In this document: positions 5,288 to 10,019 of the stretch, piece by piece
Numbering within the stretch: position 1 is the first letter of the stretch
Layout: every line of letters begins with the position of its first letter
From: Paludibacteraceae bacterium
Lineage (GTDB): Bacteria; Bacteroidota; Bacteroidia; Bacteroidales; Paludibacteraceae
Length of the DNA stretch: 10,019 nt
Direction: 5' to 3'
Assembly: GCA_017646225.1 (NCBI GenBank)
Contig: JAGCMZ010000268.1
Span: 1 to 10,019, forward strand
Program-made: the position numbers and the translations under genes
The notes under the pieces: generated by a model
What the model was told of the DNA's origin: nothing
The model's input: only the letters and a program-made list of their open reading frames with translations
Database searches by the model: none

Positions 5288-8200
5288 TTATTTATTGTCT
5301 TCGAGGATTTCCTTTATTACTTTGTCGTGGAAGTTTTGGCGGATGTCTACGTCTTCTTCGCGAAGCAAGTAACCACCTTTACCAATAACGGTTTTTCCGT
5401 CTTTAAATTTGGCCGATGTGAGCCTAAATTTCATGTTGTCGTAATTGGTACCGTACACATCTAAGCCCGCTCGTATGGGTTTTAAAAGGGCGATGTGGAA
5501 ATCAAAATTACCAGAAATTCCTTGAGTACCCCCTACTCCTAAACGGTATTTATCCATCGACACCATAAAGGGGAAGATTTCTATTTCGTTGTTTTTTACC
5601 AATAGTTCTACCGATACACTGTCGATGATGTTGCGTGTTTTTTTACTAAACATCAACATTTTGGCAATTTCGGTAAAGGTTTCACCGTCCATCAACACCA
5701 AACTATCGCCCCGTAACCATGCTCCAGCATTAACGGTGGGCAATTGAATATTCATAGCAGAGTCTAATTGCGCATTGGCCGATAGCTCGCAGGCTACACT
5801 GCCATCGAACGAACGCAACATAGGCATAATGCTATCCAACTCTGGCAACGCATACACCAAACTGCCTATTTGCACACTATCCATATCTACCGCCACTGCC
5901 ACATCGGCATTTTTAACGTCTTTGCAGGTATAACTTACGTGCATAGCCGCTTTACCTACTTGGGTGCTAGTAGAAAGGTTAGCAATACTCATAACCTGAT
6001 CCTTAACACGTACATTACCCGTAAAATCGGCTAACTTCATTTTGCTAAACAGCACCGTATCTATTTGGGCATTGAATCGCAAATCTAAATTTTTGGGCAA
6101 AACCACCAAGGCTACACCCGACAACGAATCGACAGCCATGTCTTGGGTTTCATCGTACAAGCCCAATGTATCTGCCTCTGCTAGCAAGGCATTGTCTTGT
6201 GCTACCAAACTATCGGCTGGCATGCTTTCTACCGCAGTATTGGCAGCTCGTAACAATTGATTGATATCCAAACGTCTCGATTTTAATTGCAAATCGGCAT
6301 GTAACGTACGTCCATACATTAAAAAGCGACGAATGTTGTCTACTTGCCCCGACAAACGTATATTAGAACGACCCATGCGCAAACGCAAATCGTCCAAATG
6401 CAAGGTGTCATCGTTAAAATCAATGTCTACCTTGGTTAGTGATGTACGCAAGGGGAAATAAGGATCGCGCATGCGGAACGATTTTAGGTACAAATGCCCC
6501 TTGCTGGTAAAATGTTTCAGGTAGTCTTCTGACATCTGGCTGCTATTGGCCACTTTCATGCCTATTTGATACAAGCTGTCTAGGTTAATCACTTTTTGAT
6601 CGCTATCTTGTATCTTAACACGTTTATTGCCCACCTTTTTGTGGGTTCTAAAACGAGGGGTGGCATCGAACGTAAGGCTGGTAGAATCCAACACCATACC
6701 TGCTTTGGGCGACGACCATAAAAGCGAATCAAAATAGAAACGCACAGCACCTGTTGGCACAAATGTGTGTTCTCTATTGGGCATAACGCTGGTAGATACC
6801 ATGGCACGTTTTGCCTTAAATATAAGGGTGTCGTTGGCCACACCATCAAATCCTTTGCAAGAGAGCGATACGCGCAAACGAGGCGCCTTGTTTCCACTTA
6901 AATCGTCTGCCAAAAAGCTAGCCGATAATCGTTCAATATTGGCGCGAACATTGCGACGATTTCTAACACTCATATCGCTAAAAGAAATACGTGCATTTAC
7001 CAACGAGGTATCAATGCGCGAAGAACGTCTGCCAAATTTAACACCCGTATTGGTAAACAAACTTGCCCTAAGTGAATCTACTTTTACAAATGTTCTTGCT
7101 TGGGGAATATTTACAAAAACATCGTCGCCCGTTAGGGTACTTTGTGAATGAAGGTGGTAGATTTTTTTCTGCAATAAATCCGACAAATAGAACTGAGCAT
7201 TTATATCGGCATCAATCAACCCTTTTACGCGCGAACGCTCGTAGAACGGATATAGTTCGTTCAGTTCCTTTAAGTTAAGGTGTCCTTTGAAACGCAAATC
7301 CCAATGCTCGCGTTTTTGCTTGTACTTAGCATCTGCCTGCAAGTTTAGGTGCGATTGACCACTTTTAAAAATAAAGTTCTCTATTTTTAGGTAGGTAGAA
7401 TCTTTGCTATTGGGATGATAGGCCGCCTTGGCATTTAATTGCAAACGGTCTATTTTTTCTTTACGGCCTTTGGCGCTACCTTTTAAATTGTTCAATGCCA
7501 ACGATGCTTGCACCGAGGGAAGTTGTTTGTTACCATAAAAACCTTTGGCAGCGGCTTCAGCTTCAACACCCCCACTTAATCGGATACCCTTAAAATAAGG
7601 CGATAAATTTTTAGGCAATACGGTCAGTATCTTTTCTAATTTTGGGGCATGCATTCTTACGTTGGCATCTACATAATAGGTACTATCTGATTCGTAAATA
7701 TGTGCCAACCCATCGGCAGAAAGTTCGGTTTCATCGAACAAAATAGAACACTTGTCTATAGCAAACTTTGTATACGTAGTATCTGCCTTGGCCTCTACTT
7801 GCAGTTGCAATGGTTTGCCCACAATGGCCAACAAAGAATCGCTCATGGTTACTTGTGGTGCATCAATTTTCGCTTTTAAGGCTACACTATCGGCATGCAT
7901 CGAAGCATCGGCCATTAGGCTAAACTGATGAATGGCATAATGCGCATTGGCAGGTTGCTCGTTGTAAGCAATGCTATCAATGTTCATTTGCAACAAGGCA
8001 CGCATTTGCAAAGGAGTATATACTGCTTGGCCATTTAGTTGTATTTGTTGCACCGAAGCTTGGTAATGAGCCGTATCGTTTTGGTAAAAAATAGCCCCGT
8101 CAGCTAAACAAAGCGTATCGACATACACAGGAGGCAAGGGCGATGATGCCGTGGTATCGGGCTCGGAAGGAAGCATCACATCCCAATTGTTGGCTTGGGC

Positions 8201-8575
8201 AGTGGTGCGGGCAAATACACGTGGACTGCCTAGGTAAAGGTTGCATATACGCAATTCATCGTTCGATAAAAAATCGCCTACATTTATACAAGCATGCAAA
8301 CTATCGGCGCACAAAAGAGTGTCTTTGGGCGTTAACACATTGCTGTACACCACCACCTTGTTCAAGGTTAAGGACACATGGGGCCACGTACTAAACAAGG
8401 TGTAATCCATATCGCCTATTTCTACCTCTGCATGGGCATATTCGGGTACTACCATCTTTAATAGTTCGGAACGAACAGAAGGTGTAATGGCTATGCGCAA
8501 TGCTACAAAAGGCAAGGCAAGCAGCAATCCCAACGAACAAAGAACAATGATGGATATTATCGCAGCTTTTTTCAT
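5288..8575 (-). CDS. AsmA-like envelope protein
   Basis: The protein has 1095 residues. An N-terminal hydrophobic helix (about 4-28) would anchor it in the inner membrane with the rest in the periplasm. The N-terminal region (about 30-135, including FSTWPHVSLTLNKVVVYS and later NNWDV) matches the start of AsmA-type proteins. The middle is a long succession of beta-strand repeats typical of the AsmA/TamB/YhdP group, which form elongated grooved bridges implicated in phospholipid transfer to the outer membrane and envelope integrity. The C-terminal segment (about 956-1035, GDSLVLMDGETFTEIAKML, then GISGNFDFHIALLKP) matches the AsmA C-terminal domain. The length suits Bacteroidota members. Its start codon overlaps the stop of the upstream U32-family gene in an ATGA, so translation is probably coupled, and no separate promoter is seen. 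Family assignment is confident; the exact substrate cannot be told. Confidence 0.88.
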   Translation of the reverse strand: MKKAAIISIIVLCSLGLLLALPFVALRIAITPSVRSELLKMVVPEYAHAEVEIGDMDYTLFSTWPHVSLTLNKVVVYSNVLTPKDTLLCADSLHACINVGDFLSNDELRICNLYLGSPRVFARTTAQANNWDVMLPSEPDTTASSPLPPVYVDTLCLADGAIFYQNDTAHYQASVQQIQLNGQAVYTPLQMRALLQMNIDSIAYNEQPANAHYAIHQFSLMADASMHADSVALKAKIDAPQVTMSDSLLAIVGKPLQLQVEAKADTTYTKFAIDKCSILFDETELSADGLAHIYESDSTYYVDANVRMHAPKLEKILTVLPKNLSPYFKGIRLSGGVEAEAAAKGFYGNKQLPSVQASLALNNLKGSAKGRKEKIDRLQLNAKAAYHPNSKDSTYLKIENFIFKSGQSHLNLQADAKYKQKREHWDLRFKGHLNLKELNELYPFYERSRVKGLIDADINAQFYLSDLLQKKIYHLHSQSTLTGDDVFVNIPQARTFVKVDSLRASLFTNTGVKFGRRSSRIDTSLVNARISFSDMSVRNRRNVRANIERLSASFLADDLSGNKAPRLRVSLSCKGFDGVANDTLIFKAKRAMVSTSVMPNREHTFVPTGAVRFYFDSLLWSSPKAGMVLDSTSLTFDATPRFRTHKKVGNKRVKIQDSDQKVINLDSLYQIGMKVANSSQMSEDYLKHFTSKGHLYLKSFRMRDPYFPLRTSLTKVDIDFNDDTLHLDDLRLRMGRSNIRLSGQVDNIRRFLMYGRTLHADLQLKSRRLDINQLLRAANTAVESMPADSLVAQDNALLAEADTLGLYDETQDMAVDSLSGVALVVLPKNLDLRFNAQIDTVLFSKMKLADFTGNVRVKDQVMSIANLSTSTQVGKAAMHVSYTCKDVKNADVAVAVDMDSVQIGSLVYALPELDSIMPMLRSFDGSVACELSANAQLDSAMNIQLPTVNAGAWLRGDSLVLMDGETFTEIAKMLMFSKKTRNIIDSVSVELLVKNNEIEIFPFMVSMDKYRLGVGGTQGISGNFDFHIALLKPIRAGLDVYGTNYDNMKFRLTSAKFKDGKTVIGKGGYLLREEDVDIRQNFHDKVIKEILEDNK
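8572..8575 (-). other. ATGA stop-start overlap
   Basis: On the minus strand ATGA (8575-8572) contains the start codon of the AsmA-like gene and the TGA stop of the U32-family gene. Such overlaps usually mean that ribosomes terminating on the first gene reinitiate on the second, fixing their expression ratio. Confidence 0.9.
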
Positions 8576-9849
8576 GCGGTAGTGACGATTTTAAATAGTT
8601 TATCGTTTCGGCGCAGCACCTCGGTAGTTTTAATGGAGAACACATCGCCTTTTTTAACCTCATCAACGGGTTTTAAATCTAATCGAAGTTCGTCGATGGT
8701 AGCCTCGTAAGCACCTGTGGTTTCGCCTGTAACCAAAATTTTATCGCCTATTTTTAGGTTTTGGGTTTCTAAGATGCATTCGGCCACCCCTATCTTTTTA
8801 AAGTAATTGGTAATTTTTCCAATGTACATTTTCTTTTCTACTGCCGACGAACCATAACGGGGGCTCCACTCGCCCAAACGTTGGCCCAAGTAATAACCGT
8901 TCCAGAAACCACGGTTAAATACGCGCGATAGGCTATCGTCCCAAGCAGCTATTTTTTCTTCGCTAAAGGTGCCGTCTAAACAGCTATCAATGGCTTCGCG
9001 GTAAGCACTGACTACATGCTTAACGTATTCGGCACCACGGGCGCGTCCTTCTATCTTGAATACCCGTACACCCGATTGCATCATTTTATTGATGAAATGG
9101 ATGGTTTTTAAATCTTTGGGCGACATAATATAGGCATTATCAACGTCTAACTGCACATCTCCTTCTTTATCTAAAACGGTATAAGCCCTGCGGCAAACTT
9201 GCATACAAGAACCACGGTTGGCACTGCGGTTAAACTCGTGCAAACTCAAATAGCATTTGCCCGATACGGCCATGCACAACGCCCCGTGGCAGAACATTTC
9301 TATGCGTACTTTTTTGCCATTCTTACCGCAAATATTTTCTTCTTGGATGGCTTGGTAAATTTTGGCTACTTGGTCCATGTTCAACTCGCGCGCCAACACC
9401 ACCACATCGGCAAATTGGGCATAGAATTTAAGGGCTTCTACGTTTGCTATGTTTAATTGGGTAGATAAATGCACCTCAACACCCTGGCTACAAGCGTATT
9501 GCATAGCAGCCACATCGGCTGCAATAATGGCCGATACACCCGCTTCTTTGGCGGTATCAACAATGGCACGCATGGCTTCCAAATCGCCATCATATAACAC
9601 GGTATTAACCGTTAAGTACGTTTTAACGCCCTTTTCGTTGCAACGTGCCACAATTTGGCGCAAATCGTCGTGCGTAAAATTACTAGACGAGTGGCTGCGC
9701 ATATTTAATTTTTCGATGCCAAAATACACCGAATCGGCACCTGCCTGCAAGGCTGCTGCCAAACTCTCCCACGACCCCACTGGGGCCATAATTTCGTAAT
9801 CCTCTCTACTACCCAACAAGGCTGGGTTTACTAATGTTTCTGGGTTCAT
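8572..9849 (-). CDS. U32-family protein (TrhP/YegQ/RlhA-like), probable RNA hydroxylation factor
   Basis: The protein has 425 residues. It carries the U32 signature EMFCHGALCMAVSGKCYLS (184-202). Cys192, Cys199, Cys215 and Cys219 form the four-cysteine set expected to hold an iron-sulfur cluster. The N-terminal half (MAPVGSWESLAAALQAGADSV, about 21-41) is the conserved TIM-barrel-like start, KIEGR (265-269) is also conserved, and about 340-425 resembles the small C-terminal beta-barrel of the YegQ type. The family was named as a peptidase, but the characterised E. coli members TrhP (YegQ) and RlhA act in hydroxylation of tRNA U34 and 23S rRNA C2501, respectively, using a prephenate-linked pathway. 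I infer an RNA-modification role and cannot choose between tRNA and rRNA; proteolytic activity is less likely. It is the first gene of an operon with the AsmA-like gene, with which it overlaps by 4 bp. Confidence 0.9.
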   Translation of the reverse strand: MNPETLVNPALLGSREDYEIMAPVGSWESLAAALQAGADSVYFGIEKLNMRSHSSSNFTHDDLRQIVARCNEKGVKTYLTVNTVLYDGDLEAMRAIVDTAKEAGVSAIIAADVAAMQYACSQGVEVHLSTQLNIANVEALKFYAQFADVVVLARELNMDQVAKIYQAIQEENICGKNGKKVRIEMFCHGALCMAVSGKCYLSLHEFNRSANRGSCMQVCRRAYTVLDKEGDVQLDVDNAYIMSPKDLKTIHFINKMMQSGVRVFKIEGRARGAEYVKHVVSAYREAIDSCLDGTFSEEKIAAWDDSLSRVFNRGFWNGYYLGQRLGEWSPRYGSSAVEKKMYIGKITNYFKKIGVAECILETQNLKIGDKILVTGETTGAYEATIDELRLDLKPVDEVKKGDVFSIKTTEVLRRNDKLFKIVTTA

Positions 9850-9898
9850 ATAAAAGGGTTTTTATACAAAAGCTATACTTCTAAACTAGATTAGCTTA

Positions 9899-9931
9899 CA
9901 AAGGTAGCGTTTTTTAGGTTTTTTTTTGCAA
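9899..9931 (-). promoter_or_regulatory. Promoter of the U32/AsmA-like operon
   Basis: On the minus strand TACCTTTG (9906-9899) is a strong -7 box and TTG (9931-9929) lies 22 bp upstream as the -33 box. Transcription would begin near 9895, giving a leader of about 45 nt that is AT-rich and shows no obvious hairpin. The -33 region overlaps the TTGCAA repeat pair. Confidence 0.7.
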
Positions 9932-9957
9932 TGGTTTGCAAAAAATCATTATTTTTG
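9925..9957 (+). promoter_or_regulatory. Divergent promoter reading rightward
   Basis: TTTG (9925-9928) and TATTTTTG (9950-9957) are separated by 21 bp and fit the Bacteroidota -33/-7 pattern on the plus strand. It faces away from the U32-family operon and would start transcription near 9961. Because AT-rich DNA can produce such matches by chance, confidence is moderate. Confidence 0.5.
9926..9941. promoter_or_regulatory. TTGCAA pair, possible operator between divergent promoters
   Basis: TTGCAA occurs at 9926-9931 and again at 9936-9941. Each copy is itself a palindrome, and the centres are 10 bp apart. The pair covers the -33 box of the leftward promoter and overlaps the -33 box and spacer of the rightward one, a position where a bound protein could affect both. 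No regulator is identified. Confidence 0.35.
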
Positions 9958-9958
9958 T

Positions 9959-10019
9959 ATGATGTTGATATACACGACTATTAACAATACCATAGCTGCA
10001 ATTAACTCAAAAATCATAC
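9959..10019 (+). CDS. Possible start of a rightward gene, truncated by window end
   Basis: Two adjacent in-frame ATG codons (9959 and 9962) open a frame that stays open to the window edge, about 20 residues beginning MMLIYTTINN. They lie directly at the predicted start site of the rightward promoter, so the mRNA would be leaderless. Twenty open codons in AT-rich DNA are weak evidence, and the true gene may start beyond the window. The protein is not recognised. Confidence 0.3.
   Translation, partial: MMLIYTTINNTIAAINSKII

Noticed and set aside
6042..7278. Several short open frames in both directions inside the AsmA-like gene
   Set aside because: They lie within a long intact gene with recognisable start and end domains and have no supporting features.

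Overview
The window looks like a chromosomal segment of a member of the Bacteroidota (Bacteroidetes). The genome is moderately AT-rich and start codons lack Shine-Dalgarno sequences. Most intergenic regions carry the phylum's promoter motif (-7 box TAnnTTTG, usually with TTTG or TTG about 20-23 bp upstream). It also encodes an N-succinylornithine-type transcarbamylase, an enzyme typical of this phylum. I cannot name genus or species.

Layout. (1) Positions 1-3338, minus strand: one apparent operon read from 3290 leftward. It encodes a lipoprotein, a 54-residue basic protein, a histone-H1-like lysine-rich protein with two copies of a small C-terminal domain, a single-pass membrane protein with a C-terminal OmpA-like domain, and a TerB-like protein cut off by the window edge. 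Gaps are 6-63 bp and I see no internal promoter or terminator. (2) 3411-4149: a one-gene unit for a putative DNA-binding regulator of a family common in Bacteroidota, with its own terminator and promoter. (3) 4158-5285: a single gene for N-succinylornithine carbamoyltransferase (argF'), followed by a REP-like tandem repeat and a strong bidirectional terminator. (4) 5288-9931, minus strand: a two-gene operon of a U32-family protein (TrhP/YegQ/RlhA-like) and a large AsmA-like envelope protein, joined by an ATGA overlap. (5) 9925-10019: a divergent promoter and perhaps the first codons of a rightward gene that leaves the window.

The most interesting part is the left third. A 24-bp element containing GGACTAA and a second imperfect GGACTnn one helical turn away lies upstream of the lipoprotein operon, the regulator gene and argF', always in the same orientation to transcription. 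In the first two it sits exactly 21 bp from the -7 box. A run of 14 G directly abuts the element upstream of the lipoprotein operon, so the operon may be phase-variable. My working model, which is inference, is that the regulator controls itself and the lipoprotein/OmpA/TerB-like operon, and perhaps argF'. The operon would form a system spanning outer membrane, inner membrane and cytoplasm or nucleoid whose function I do not recognise.

No tRNA, rRNA, insertion sequence or CRISPR array was seen. The only stretches without genes are short (under 190 bp), and each is described as a regulatory, repeat or terminator feature.
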